From assembly GCF_028618695.1 (NCBI RefSeq), contig NZ_JAQIVI010000091.1, positions 26,110-89,014 on the forward strand: a stretch of DNA of 62,905 nucleotides, read 5' to 3'. The DNA comes from Natrinema soli. Its GTDB lineage: Archaea > Halobacteriota > Halobacteria > Halobacteriales > Natrialbaceae. Both the position numbers and the translations under genes were made by a program. Below, piece by piece: positions 38,915 through 46,963 of this stretch. How positions within the stretch are numbered: position 1 is the first letter of the stretch; each line of letters opens with the position of its first letter. The notes under the pieces were generated by a model. The model was not told where the DNA came from. It ran no database searches and worked only from the letters and a program-made list of their open reading frames with translations.

Positions 38915-39292
38915 GTGCCGGAACTATCGATCCAGCTGCTACAATTTCTGGCAGTAATGGTCTCTGTGATGTTTGTCTCGATTCGGTTCGTTCACGGCCA
39001 AAACACCGACGAACCGTTCGTCAACTCACAATACATCTACTCGAGCACTGATGCGGATGGTGTCGATTATCAGGTCCATCTACCGTATTCTACGGTCTTG
39101 TTGGGTGCTGCGTTCGTCCCACTACTGCTAGCATTACTGACTCTCGTTGCGAATGTGGTTGCGTATGGGTACTGGGGACAGACATACCACTCGCTGTTTC
39201 TATTCGCAACCACACTCATGTTCGTTGGATTAACGGCACTCTCTCTATTCATCCTCTATTCACTCCCACAGTTTCGCATCTCGGTTGTGTAG
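38915..39292 (+). CDS. Membrane protein of unknown function
   Basis: 125 residues starting with GTG. Three hydrophobic helices (LLQFLAVMVSVMFVSIRF; VLLGAAFVPLLLALLTLVAN; LFATTLMFVGLTALSLFIL) with an extracellular-type loop between the first two. Third gene of the 38439-39292 run. Confidence 0.6.
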   Translation: MPELSIQLLQFLAVMVSVMFVSIRFVHGQNTDEPFVNSQYIYSSTDADGVDYQVHLPYSTVLLGAAFVPLLLALLTLVANVVAYGYWGQTYHSLFLFATTLMFVGLTALSLFILYSLPQFRISVV

Positions 39293-39331
39293 GCCCGACT
39301 CTTTTTATCCGAAGCCGAGCCCAACCCCCAC

Positions 39332-39505
39332 ATGCGAACTCCAAAAGAGGACTTGCTTGTCGTCGAGGCGCTCGTCGAATACCACGTGGATCGAATGGAC
39401 ACCCAACCCGAACGGGGGGCTCGAGCGTAGGTGCTGGCCGGCGAGATCGCCGCGAGTCACGGGCTGGGGATTGAGGATGCGCTATCGCAGCGGGCAGAGG
39501 TATAG
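39332..39505 (+). pseudogene. Small gene with an in-frame TAG
   Basis: The frame MRTPKEDLLVVEALVEYHVD...ERGARA meets TAG at 39428-39430 (codon 33), then continues VLAGEIAASHGLGIEDAL to a stop at 39505. A Trp codon (TGG) at this spot would restore a plausible helix. It is the third such case within 4 kb. Confidence 0.5.
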
Positions 39506-39892
39506 TGCAGCCCGATAGAATGACTTTCTCGAATGCTCCACTGCGAATACTAGGCCGACGACTGCCCGGTGATCACTGCCAAGCGGATACTCGTGTACTT
39601 CCGTGAGTCTGGAAATTCGTAGGTAGTAGTGTCGTTCTTGTATATGAGCACTAGCCAAGAGAGTTACTTCCTCCAAAGGAGTTAGGCTTGAGACAGATCA
39701 CTATATTTCGGATCGTATCCTTGGTTATCAGTGAGAGTCGCCATACGAATTGCCGTGGGAGCTGACAAACGTTGAGAGCGTGGTGCTGGAACAGAATCCG
39801 CATTCGAGGGGATTTCAAGTCGTCGCGTAGGTAGGCCGCAGTCAACCCGGGAGCGAAAACCATATTATCAACCACTGTGACACATCGGCCAA
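39506..39892. other. Gap, no supported feature
   Basis: 387 bp without a convincing gene. Two minus-strand frames exist, but they lack a start context and a coding look. Confidence 0.4.
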
Positions 39893-40285
39893 GTGTACGG
39901 GGGAACAGATACAGAAATCAGTCCTAGTCCTGCAGGGACTACTGTAACGACAACTGCAACGGTTAACCCACCTGTCTCACTAGACACCTTCGACCGAGTC
40001 CCGATCCATATCACGTTTTACCATTCGGACGGAGAATCATGGACACGTGAATTCAAGAAAGGAATGCGTGCGCGTCTTCTGCTCGGCCTTTGGGACAAAT
40101 TCGGTCCCTTCTACCCTGTTGAGGGCAGTACACCTGACGAGATTCTCACCGCTGGACGGAAAGCACAAGCAGCGTACTGGTATGTGATGAAATCTCACTC
40201 GCTGAGTGAGGTGGCTGGTGCACTCAGCGTACAGAAGGCGACGATTAGTGTCTATTCGAGCCAAATTAGGTGGACGTTCCAATAA
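39893..40285 (+). CDS. Hypothetical protein with a C-terminal HTH-like segment
   Basis: 130 residues starting with GTG. The last 40 residues (SLSEVAGALSVQKATISVYS) resemble a helix-turn-helix. The middle has GLWDKFGPFYPVEGSTPDEIL. It lies 515 bp upstream of the ubiquitin-like operon on the same strand and could be its regulator, but this is only proximity. Confidence 0.55.
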   Translation: MYGGTDTEISPSPAGTTVTTTATVNPPVSLDTFDRVPIHITFYHSDGESWTREFKKGMRARLLLGLWDKFGPFYPVEGSTPDEILTAGRKAQAAYWYVMKSHSLSEVAGALSVQKATISVYSSQIRWTFQ

Positions 40286-40392
40286 TGGACTCTCGCGTAC
40301 GCACGTGCGTGACAATAAGGAATTCACCAGCGAGAGAGTCTTAACAGCCTGTTTACCGTCAGGCTTATATGCGGGACTATTGTGTGTTCGAT

Positions 40393-40586
40393 TGGTTAGT
40401 GAGACGGCGAGGCGGTTTATACTGTTCTCGCCAATTCATAATTTTACGAACGCTCTCAGATAGAGCTATCCCTGTGTGTATTGGTAACTCCACCCGCGTT
40501 CATTTATATCACAGTAATTTAAATACCCTATCGGTACAAATTACGACAGGTCCGTAACGACCCCTGCCTCGCCGTCTCACTAACCA
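40393..40586. repeat. 194-bp segment bounded by 21-bp perfect inverted repeats
   Basis: TGGTTAGTGAGACGGCGAGG(C) at 40393-40413 is repeated in inverse at 40566-40586. The interior is AT-rich with TATA-like stretches. It may be a MITE-type non-autonomous element or a large regulatory dyad. It lies directly upstream of the Ubl promoter. No clear target-site duplication is visible. Confidence 0.75.
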
Positions 40587-40626
40587 CCTCGGATCCTAAC
40601 GGATGCGGGACAAGACGGTCGGTGGG

Positions 40627-40633
40627 TTAAAAA
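40627..40633 (+). promoter_or_regulatory. TATA box candidate for the Ubl operon
   Basis: TTAAAAA follows GGTGGG (BRE-like purine stretch). A start near 40658 would leave a 140-nt leader before the Ubl ATG at 40800. Confidence 0.4.
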
Positions 40634-40799
40634 CTACGACCGGAGTCGATGCCCGCGCGAGTGGGTTTCGGTCGCAGTACGCCCGCCGTGTTTCCGGCTG
40701 TGAAGCGGTCGGACTATCACTACCTTCGGAGGTAGAAACGGTGTGCCAGCGGAGACTCCGCGTCGCCCCTGCCGAGAGGGCATCTTGGCAGTGGTATAC

Positions 40800-41114
40800 A
40801 TGAGTAACGATAACTCAAACCCGACCGACGAATCGCAGAAGAACAAGAATGCGGACAGCGGCCACAGCCTCGGCGACGAAGGTGAAGGCGTCCACGTCGT
40901 CCACATCGGCGGCGAAAAGGAGAAGTTCAACAGTGACACGGTGAGAGCCCACGAAATCATCTCGCTGGTTGAACCCGATGCCAACGAGTTCACCCTAGAA
41001 GCACGTAGCGGAAACTCTACCGTCGAAGAGTGGGGGCCTGACGATCCTGTGGACCTCACCGAAAAGCACCGGAGCCATTTCCGAGTGATGGCCCGTGGCG
41101 GGGGCAACTCGTGA
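40800..41114 (+). CDS. Ubiquitin-like protein (multi-ubiquitin-domain type)
   Basis: 104 residues. After a 28-residue disordered acidic start comes one ubiquitin-like beta-grasp domain (GVHVVHIGGEKEKFNSDTVR then HEIISLVEPDANEFTLEARS, then VDLTEKHRSHFRVMARGGGNS). The layout matches the PF14452-type Ubl domains of bacterial ubiquitin-like operons, here as a single domain. The C terminus, RGGG plus Asn-Ser, resembles a precursor needing trimming to expose glycine. The ATG at 40800 is preferred to an upstream GTG. Its stop overlaps the next gene's GTG (GTGA), and the third gene has a JAB domain that could do the trimming. The role is to be attached to a target by the E1/E2-like partners, by inference. 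Confidence 0.78.
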   Translation: MSNDNSNPTDESQKNKNADSGHSLGDEGEGVHVVHIGGEKEKFNSDTVRAHEIISLVEPDANEFTLEARSGNSTVEEWGPDDPVDLTEKHRSHFRVMARGGGNS

Positions 41115-41644
41115 GTTCAGTGAACGATACCCCTGACGGGACGCAAGCGGACCAACCCCTCGACGACGAGTGGCCGGACCTACACATTCCCGCGAACCAC
41201 GAGAAGTTCAACGACAAGTTCCGAATCGGACTGCACCACCTCCAGAACCGCCTGGAAGACCCGACGGTCCGGCCGGTGGCGTTCGGCCGGAACCAGAATA
41301 CGGTCTACATCACGCTCAACGAGTTTGAACTCGACGCCGACCTCTGGGAGGAGGACGCGACGGACGTTTATATGAACGTCCCCGTGAACTTCGGAACCGG
41401 GATTCCCTATGGGTTCGTCACGCACCCGCCCGTGAACCGCACAGACGGTAAGCCAGTGAGCCGTCAGCATCGCGGGAGACCCGATGCTCAACCGCTGGCG
41501 GACGCACTCGGCGTATCCAATAGTGCCATCTCGTGGTGGTCCTACAAGTGGAAGGGTATGACCGTCAACGACGGCGCGGACATGAGCAAGGGCATCGGCA
41601 TCATCCACCGCCGTCTCTCGGAGAAGGAGGGCCATAACGCATGA
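41111..41644 (+). CDS. E2-like protein (prokaryotic E2 family E type), cysteine-free
   Basis: 177 residues, GTG start overlapping the Ubl stop. Central features match prokaryotic E2 family E: a strand pair (TVYITLNEFELDADLW), a proline-rich turn with a ligand loop (GFVTHPPVNRTDGKPVSRQ), and a tail SNSAISWWSYKWKGMTVNDG with RLSEKE. These proteins sit in operons with a Ubl and an E1/JAB protein. The sequence contains no cysteine anywhere, so the usual thioester with the Ubl cannot form; it may act as a scaffold or use another chemistry. The stop overlaps the next ATG (ATGA), implying coupled translation. Confidence 0.72.
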   Translation: MSSVNDTPDGTQADQPLDDEWPDLHIPANHEKFNDKFRIGLHHLQNRLEDPTVRPVAFGRNQNTVYITLNEFELDADLWEEDATDVYMNVPVNFGTGIPYGFVTHPPVNRTDGKPVSRQHRGRPDAQPLADALGVSNSAISWWSYKWKGMTVNDGADMSKGIGIIHRRLSEKEGHNA

Positions 41645-43413
41645 GTGGTGACGATTCGACCGCGAACGGAGGTGACGGCACATCCACCTTCGGGGGTAAC
41701 TACACAAACGATGAGGATGGCGAAGCCGTTTCCGACAAGACCGGCACTGAAGATGAAACCCGGAAATCAGAACCCGACCGACTCACCGCATTACATGACT
41801 GTGAAACGGTGAACGCAACAGTCGGCGCTAATGAAGTCCACCTGTCGATGACCCGTGAGCGATGCCGGGAACTCCGAGGGATTCTATACCCGCACCCCGA
41901 GCATCCCCACGCCGAACTCGGCGAACGTGGTGTCATCGGAATCATCATGCCGAGTACAGGCCGCAATCGAACCACATTCATCCTCCGCGAACTCGTTATC
42001 CCCGACCCAGAGTTTGAGGTCGGAGATCGCGGCGATGATGATCCGTGCGATATCTACGAGGAAGGAACCGGGTTCGACAAACGGTTTTGGTTCGACACCT
42101 CCTACCGGAGCCGAGCGACCGATAAGGCGGCCGCACTCGAATCGGACCGAGCTGGTCTCGTGTACTTCCACACCCATGGACCGGGAGTCGGTGTCGAACC
42201 GAGTCAACCCGACATCGATGGGGCTGAACGTGATTACCGACTTCACTGCCGACACTTTCACGATGACAGCCCTATGCTGAAGGCCATCGTCTCGGCAAGT
42301 AGCGGTACAATTGACCGGACTGACGAGGAAGCTTACCTTCCGGAAGCCGACCAGCTTCGCTGGCATGTCCGTTCGTTCCGGCCGGACGAGCCTGACGAAC
42401 CCGTACGCGCTGGTGCAGTTCGGGTTGTTGGTCCGCGCATCGAAAAGCACCCGACTGATATCCTCCCTGACGGGCCAGCAGGTGCCGGAGGGAAACCCCA
42501 ATATGCCGCGCAGAACTCTACAGAGCAACTGTGGGGCGAACCCGGTCAGCAAATTCTTGCAGGCCTCCGAGTCGGCCTCGTCGGCTGTGGCGGCGTCGGG
42601 TCGATACTCTCTGAACACATCGCTCGTCTCGGCGCTGGCGAGATGGTCGTTGCTGACTTCGACAATATCGAGTATGGGAACTTGAACCGAGCGCAAGGAG
42701 CAACCGAAACGGACGCTCGACTCGAACGCTCGAAGGCCGAAGTCGCAGGCGCACTCGCCATGAAAAGCGCGACCGTGGACGACTTCGAGGTCCGCGTCAT
42801 TGAAGGGAGCGTTATCGAGGAAGATCCTGAGGACGCTGTAATCCCAGCCCTCCTTGACTGCGACATCATCGTCAACGCAGCAGATAACGCATGGGCGCGG
42901 ACCGTCCTCGACGACCTCTCCTACGCACACCTCATTCCCGTCATTACAGGTGGCACCATTCTTCGGATGGACGACAGTGAGACGCTATCCCAGAGCGCAA
43001 AATCGGAAGTGATGGTTACTGGACCAGGTCATGTCTGCATGGAGTGCGCGTACGTCTACAATCAGGACGACGTATCGACTGCCATGCGTCCGCCTGATGT
43101 TCGAGGCGACGCCGCCTACGTCCGAGGTGGCGTGGACCTAAATGACCAATCTCGCGCCCCGTCGGTCATAGGGGCGAACGCGACGGTTGCCGGAATGATA
43201 GAGTACCGGCTAAAGGGACTTGCCCTCGGTGTCACCGAACGCGTCGTTGGCGTTCAACGACACTTCCCCCGTACCGGGTTAATGGAGTGGGGTCCGACAG
43301 ATGAGTGCAAGGACTCGTGTGGACGGGCCGAGAGTGACCATCTTGGGATAGGCGATGCGTTCGACCTCCCAACAGGGACTGACCCAGATCTCGCGTACCA
43401 CCGCGAATCCTAG
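41641..43413 (+). CDS. JAB deubiquitinase-like/E1-like (ThiF) fusion
   Basis: 590 residues. The N-terminal half (about 55-245) is a JAB/MPN metalloprotease domain with the zinc pattern HTHGPGVGVEPSQPD (His-x-His, then Ser-x-x-Asp, about 178-192) and an upstream Glu near ERGVIG. The C-terminal half (about 305-530) is an E1-like adenylating domain: GCGGVGS nucleotide loop (about 315-321), Asp in ADFDNIE, NLNRAQ with the arginine finger, RSKAEVAG with Lys, and NAADN. CMEC and CKDSC form the zinc site. This protein could both process the Ubl tail and activate its carboxyl end with ATP. It is the last gene of the operon. Confidence 0.88.
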   Translation: MSGDDSTANGGDGTSTFGGNYTNDEDGEAVSDKTGTEDETRKSEPDRLTALHDCETVNATVGANEVHLSMTRERCRELRGILYPHPEHPHAELGERGVIGIIMPSTGRNRTTFILRELVIPDPEFEVGDRGDDDPCDIYEEGTGFDKRFWFDTSYRSRATDKAAALESDRAGLVYFHTHGPGVGVEPSQPDIDGAERDYRLHCRHFHDDSPMLKAIVSASSGTIDRTDEEAYLPEADQLRWHVRSFRPDEPDEPVRAGAVRVVGPRIEKHPTDILPDGPAGAGGKPQYAAQNSTEQLWGEPGQQILAGLRVGLVGCGGVGSILSEHIARLGAGEMVVADFDNIEYGNLNRAQGATETDARLERSKAEVAGALAMKSATVDDFEVRVIEGSVIEEDPEDAVIPALLDCDIIVNAADNAWARTVLDDLSYAHLIPVITGGTILRMDDSETLSQSAKSEVMVTGPGHVCMECAYVYNQDDVSTAMRPPDVRGDAAYVRGGVDLNDQSRAPSVIGANATVAGMIEYRLKGLALGVTERVVGVQRHFPRTGLMEWGPTDECKDSCGRAESDHLGIGDAFDLPTGTDPDLAYHRES

Positions 43414-43527
43414 GACCTTTTCCGACATTCGAATTTTTCGAGGTGGGGTTGTAGTAGAACTCGAGTATCAGACTGAAATCGGAGCGTTCGCTGGCGGCGA
43501 GGCAGACTGAGACCTGAAGACAGAACC

Positions 43528-44121
43528 CTATTCTCTCTTTTTGCGTCCGAACAATTGGTCTATGTCGATTTCCAGCGTTTCCCACCCCTTCTGAAGCACC
43601 CAGATAAGAAAAGCGAACACAATCGCGATGTACGACACGAGAATGGACGTTAGCCCCACAGATAGGATCTGTGTAGTCGAAAAGGGCGACGAAACGGTCC
43701 CGATTGATTGAAGCGAGCCAAACCAGACAATCATTCCCGAGATTGTAGCAGCAAAGATCCCTATTGAAAGTATCTGAATATGTGGTTGTCCTATGAACTC
43801 TTGGATGGTCGGATCGCTATTATCTCCTTCAACTCTCACGTCTGATGGGATCGGCCAATCTGATTCTTCTCGATCGAGCCAGTAGATGATCCCATTATTG
43901 ACTGACTCTTGATCGATGACACCGAGTTCTTCCATCTCAGAGAGGCGCTCTCTAATAGTATCCCTGTCGAACTCGCCGTCAAGTTCGGCCTTTATCCGTC
44001 GGATCGGGTAGTAGGGACGATCTCCATGATATAGCACCTTGGCGACATGGCGTTGTTGGAGTTCGCGATTATTGTCGAGTTCAAGGGGTTCTTGCACCCA
44101 TTCTGGAAGGTCCGAATTCAT
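43528..44121 (-). CDS. Winged-helix protein with two C-terminal membrane helices
   Basis: 197 residues. The first 90 residues form a winged helix (QQRHVAKVLYHGDRPYYPIR...RDTIRERLSEMEELGVID). Two hydrophobic helices follow (QILSIGIFAATISGMIVWFG; ILVSYIAIVFAFLIWVLQ), and the C terminus is basic. A DNA-binding head with a membrane tail is common in haloarchaeal plasmids, and the role is unknown. It converges with the Ubl operon; the two stops are 115 bp apart. Confidence 0.7.
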   Translation of the reverse strand: MNSDLPEWVQEPLELDNNRELQQRHVAKVLYHGDRPYYPIRRIKAELDGEFDRDTIRERLSEMEELGVIDQESVNNGIIYWLDREESDWPIPSDVRVEGDNSDPTIQEFIGQPHIQILSIGIFAATISGMIVWFGSLQSIGTVSSPFSTTQILSVGLTSILVSYIAIVFAFLIWVLQKGWETLEIDIDQLFGRKKRE

Positions 44122-44274
44122 CGTTCTGTATTCACCGAACCCCTTTCGGCAATTGCCGAATGGCGTTCTTTGATTTGCGAATGTCTGTTTTCATGACTGA
44201 ATAAAGTAGCTGTCGGCAGTCGGAACAGGTGATGCTCACAACGCATCAACATCGAAAACTGGAGGGACCATACT

Positions 44275-44454
44275 ATGAGTGAAATCGCAGCGATGGTTCT
44301 CGGGGGTCTTGTAAGCGTGCTCTGCCTTCTCTCTTGGTCACTGGTCACGGATGCTGTGCCTGGCCATGTGGGCCTTCGAGGGACCCTATTCGGTCTAATA
44401 ATCGCACTGATAGCTGGGTTTACTGTTTACCTCACCTTCGCAGGGCAGAGGTAG
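44275..44454 (+). CDS. Small two-helix membrane protein
   Basis: 59 residues (MSEIAAMVLGGLVSVLCLLS... then LFGLIIALIAGFTVYLTFAG), two transmembrane helices. GGAGGGACC upstream is a fair ribosome-binding site. No family recognised. Confidence 0.6.
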   Translation: MSEIAAMVLGGLVSVLCLLSWSLVTDAVPGHVGLRGTLFGLIIALIAGFTVYLTFAGQR

Positions 44455-44553
44455 CAGGTAGACCAACAACCCCTTCGTTTCGTGTACGGTCTCCAGAGTG
44501 TGTCTGACGTTGGTTTTCGGCCGATTCATATCTAGCGGAAGTGGGTACAGATT

Positions 44554-44635
44554 CGTATAGCACTATACGATTCATCGGATTGTCGCCACCTACCGTCAGT
44601 ATACGGTGTATCTTGGTTGTCCACTCCGGACAACC
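44554..44635. promoter_or_regulatory. Three dyads in 82 bp upstream of the nuclease gene
   Basis: CGTATAG-CA-CTATACG (44554-44569), ACCGT-N6-ACGGT (44592-44607) and GGTTGTCC-N5-GGACAACC (44615-44635). They lie in the gap before the gene at 44793 and could be operators. No TATA box stands out nearby. Confidence 0.5.
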
Positions 44636-44792
44636 CAGTACACGATAGCTTTTAGTGACTGTCACGAATACAGAGAAGTACGAAAATGACGGTCTTAGAA
44701 TGCACCCAACCCGGAGCATACGGACTTCTCGAGTGGGGAAACGATGAACGACCAATCTGAGGAACCAATTATGCAGGACGGGGGGAAGTGAT

Positions 44793-45503
44793 ATGGTTGA
44801 TCTGAACGACTTCGGTGCTGGTGTTGATCATGACCCGGGCCCCGAAGACGGCCTCCGGCTTGAATTGTCGAACTGGATTCGCTCAGACGATATTGACGTA
44901 TATTGGGACCGCGACCACGACTTCGGATGGGGTACGTTCGACATCAACCAACGCCACCGGCCAGACATGGTAGTCGACGGCCCGGCGAGAACGTACGCTA
45001 TAGAGGTCAAAATTGGCGAAGACAGCGCGAAAGTCCATGACGGTATGATGCAACTAGTCAAATATTGGCGTAGTTACGTCGATGGCGACGATGTGTACCG
45101 CGCCGATGGAAAGCGTCTGAATATAGATGCTTTCCTGATTGCCAGCAAGCACAGTCCCTATGGCCGCTTATACAGCAAGCGCGGCGGTGGCGAATCGATG
45201 GGTGATGGTACTGGTAGTCGTCAGAATGCAGTAGAAATCGGCGAAATACCGAAAAAGGAGTTTATCGCAACCGAACGCGCCATCCGCGTTATGTGGCGAC
45301 TGACCAAGGAACAGCGCCCTGACGCTACCTGCGGCATTGGGGCTCTGTTGTCCAGTAAATTAGACGGGGACGCGGGTGGGGTAGAACACACCACTCCCGG
45401 CGCACAGTACAAATCCCACGGCGGACAGCAACCAGATGGTTGGTCTAATCCTCGATATCAGTGGTGGGAATACATCCCGTTTTACGAGCGAGGTGAAGCA
45501 TGA
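44793..45503 (+). CDS. PD-(D/E)XK nuclease-like protein
   Basis: 236 residues. The block RHRPDMVVDGPARTYAIEVK (about 50-69) has the PD...E-x-K spacing of restriction-type nucleases, and an upstream strand DVYWDRDHDFGWGTFDINQ precedes it. No separate DNA-binding domain is recognised. A 15-codon frame just before it (44744-44791) ends at the TGATATG overlapping the start region. It is followed 25 bp later by the integrase. Defence or plasmid-maintenance nuclease is an inference; a non-catalytic fold is possible. Confidence 0.62.
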   Translation: MVDLNDFGAGVDHDPGPEDGLRLELSNWIRSDDIDVYWDRDHDFGWGTFDINQRHRPDMVVDGPARTYAIEVKIGEDSAKVHDGMMQLVKYWRSYVDGDDVYRADGKRLNIDAFLIASKHSPYGRLYSKRGGGESMGDGTGSRQNAVEIGEIPKKEFIATERAIRVMWRLTKEQRPDATCGIGALLSSKLDGDAGGVEHTTPGAQYKSHGGQQPDGWSNPRYQWWEYIPFYERGEA

Positions 45504-45528
45504 AATCTGGCGGGGGTAGCTCGGACCA

Positions 45529-46758
45529 ATGAACCGACAAGACCGAATCCGCTGGTCGCACAAATCCCTCGAGGAACTCCAGTCGTTTTGGAACAAAGAA
45601 ATAGAACCGGAGCTGCGACGCGCCGGTCACGATCTCGACGAACGACCGACCTACCAGGATCTCCTCGAGGTAGGATACGGCGGGCTACAGGATGCACTCC
45701 GCGAACAGCACGATACGACGCTTTCGGAGTTCTGCCGGTCGGTCGGCTACTTTGAAGCCGATGATTCGGACGCCTACCCGTGGGGTATCGACGCCGAAAC
45801 CACCGTCGACGAACTCGAGTCCTACGTCCGAACGCTCGACCGGCGGCGGAACCTCGCCGAAAGCACGGTCACGACGAAACGCTCGCGACTCGCTACCTAC
45901 GCGAGACTCTATCGCGACGTCCACGGCCAGGCCGACCTCGTCGATCGCCTCGCCGACCTCGCACACCAAGCCGACGAGATTGAACACGTCCTCGCGGTGT
46001 TCGACGAACTCGACCGGGACCTCGAGAGCGCCGAGTCAAAGCTTCGATACCTCGGTGACGTCTCGCAGTTCTACGAGCACCTCCAGCGCCGCGGGAAGGC
46101 CGCGTACAACCCCGCGGATACGATCGACATGGAGTATGGATGGGAACGAACGGAACCCGATAACGCTGCCCTCTCGAGCGAGCAAGTCCGGCGGCTGTAC
46201 GACGCCGTCGAGACACCTGACGAGGAGCTACTGGTACTCGCGCTGTGTGGGTGGGGCCTTCGACGCAACGAAGTCGCAGCGTTGCACGTTTCCCAGCTCG
46301 TCCTCGAGGGCGACGACCCGCACATCTATTTCGAGGAACGAAAGAACGGGCCGGGGACGGTCGCGTTGATCTACGGCCGCGGGACGCTGGCGGATCGGAT
46401 CGACGCCCTCGGTGGTCGTGACCGAGGGTGGACGGGCTATCTGTTCCCCTCGAGGCAAGCCGAAAGCGGCCACGTCGTCGGTGAGACGATACAGGCCCGA
46501 TTTCAGCGCGTCGCCGACCGTGCGGGTGTCCGTGTTCGTGGGGAGATGCCGACCTCGAAAATGGGCCGGCGCTTCTGGTATACGACGTATCTCGGCTCGC
46601 AAACACAGTTACTCGAGAATCTGGATGCAATCGCTGAAGACCAGGGGAGTTCGGACGCCAATGTCGTATTGAAAAACTACCTCTCGGAAGGTGAACGGCG
46701 GAAGTATCGGCGCGAGTACATGCGCGAGCGGTTAGCTGAGGCGTTTGGGGTGCAGTAA
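45529..46758 (+). CDS. Tyrosine-recombinase/integrase family protein
   Basis: 409 residues, 25 bp after the nuclease. The N-terminal part (about 95-200) resembles a core-binding domain. The catalytic part has ALCGWGLRRNEVAALHVSQL (Arg of the active site, about 236-256). A later SKMGRRFWYTTY block and NYL near the C terminus (about 382) place a candidate Tyr. The usual His-x-x-Arg is not obvious, so activity is uncertain. Its 3' end runs into a truncated transposase at 46760, and a copy of this junction lies at 8412-8668. Confidence 0.78.
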   Translation: MNRQDRIRWSHKSLEELQSFWNKEIEPELRRAGHDLDERPTYQDLLEVGYGGLQDALREQHDTTLSEFCRSVGYFEADDSDAYPWGIDAETTVDELESYVRTLDRRRNLAESTVTTKRSRLATYARLYRDVHGQADLVDRLADLAHQADEIEHVLAVFDELDRDLESAESKLRYLGDVSQFYEHLQRRGKAAYNPADTIDMEYGWERTEPDNAALSSEQVRRLYDAVETPDEELLVLALCGWGLRRNEVAALHVSQLVLEGDDPHIYFEERKNGPGTVALIYGRGTLADRIDALGGRDRGWTGYLFPSRQAESGHVVGETIQARFQRVADRAGVRVRGEMPTSKMGRRFWYTTYLGSQTQLLENLDAIAEDQGSSDANVVLKNYLSEGERRKYRREYMRERLAEAFGVQ

Positions 46759-46963
46759 TCGAGTTCCCGCTCGCGGTTGCTGTCTCCTATTACGCCGGAG
46801 ATCGCGGAAAACATGGTGAGGTCGTCCGAGGATACGTGGCGTGCGATCTGACTGATCGCACGCCCAAGCAGGCCGAACAACTCTATCGAAAGCGCTCAGC
46901 CATTGAAACAAGCTACCGGGTGTTTCGCCAAGCACGAGCGATAACGCCGATCCAAGGACCTGT
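46707..46963 (+). repeat. Duplicated integrase-end/transposase fragment, copy B
   Basis: Near-identical to 8412-8668. It covers the last codons of the integrase gene plus the transposase fragment up to QARAITPIQGP. Confidence 0.8.

Noticed and set aside
35463..39505. Pyrrolysine or another recoding system using TAG
   Set aside because: Other genes in the window end normally in TAG (for example 44454), and the surrounding region is rich in frameshifted debris, so mutation is more likely. Kept only as an observation.
41884..42930. A 348-codon antisense frame opposite the JAB-E1 gene
   Set aside because: GC-rich genes with strong third-position bias often leave the antisense strand open; the plus-strand frame has all the motifs and the operon overlaps.
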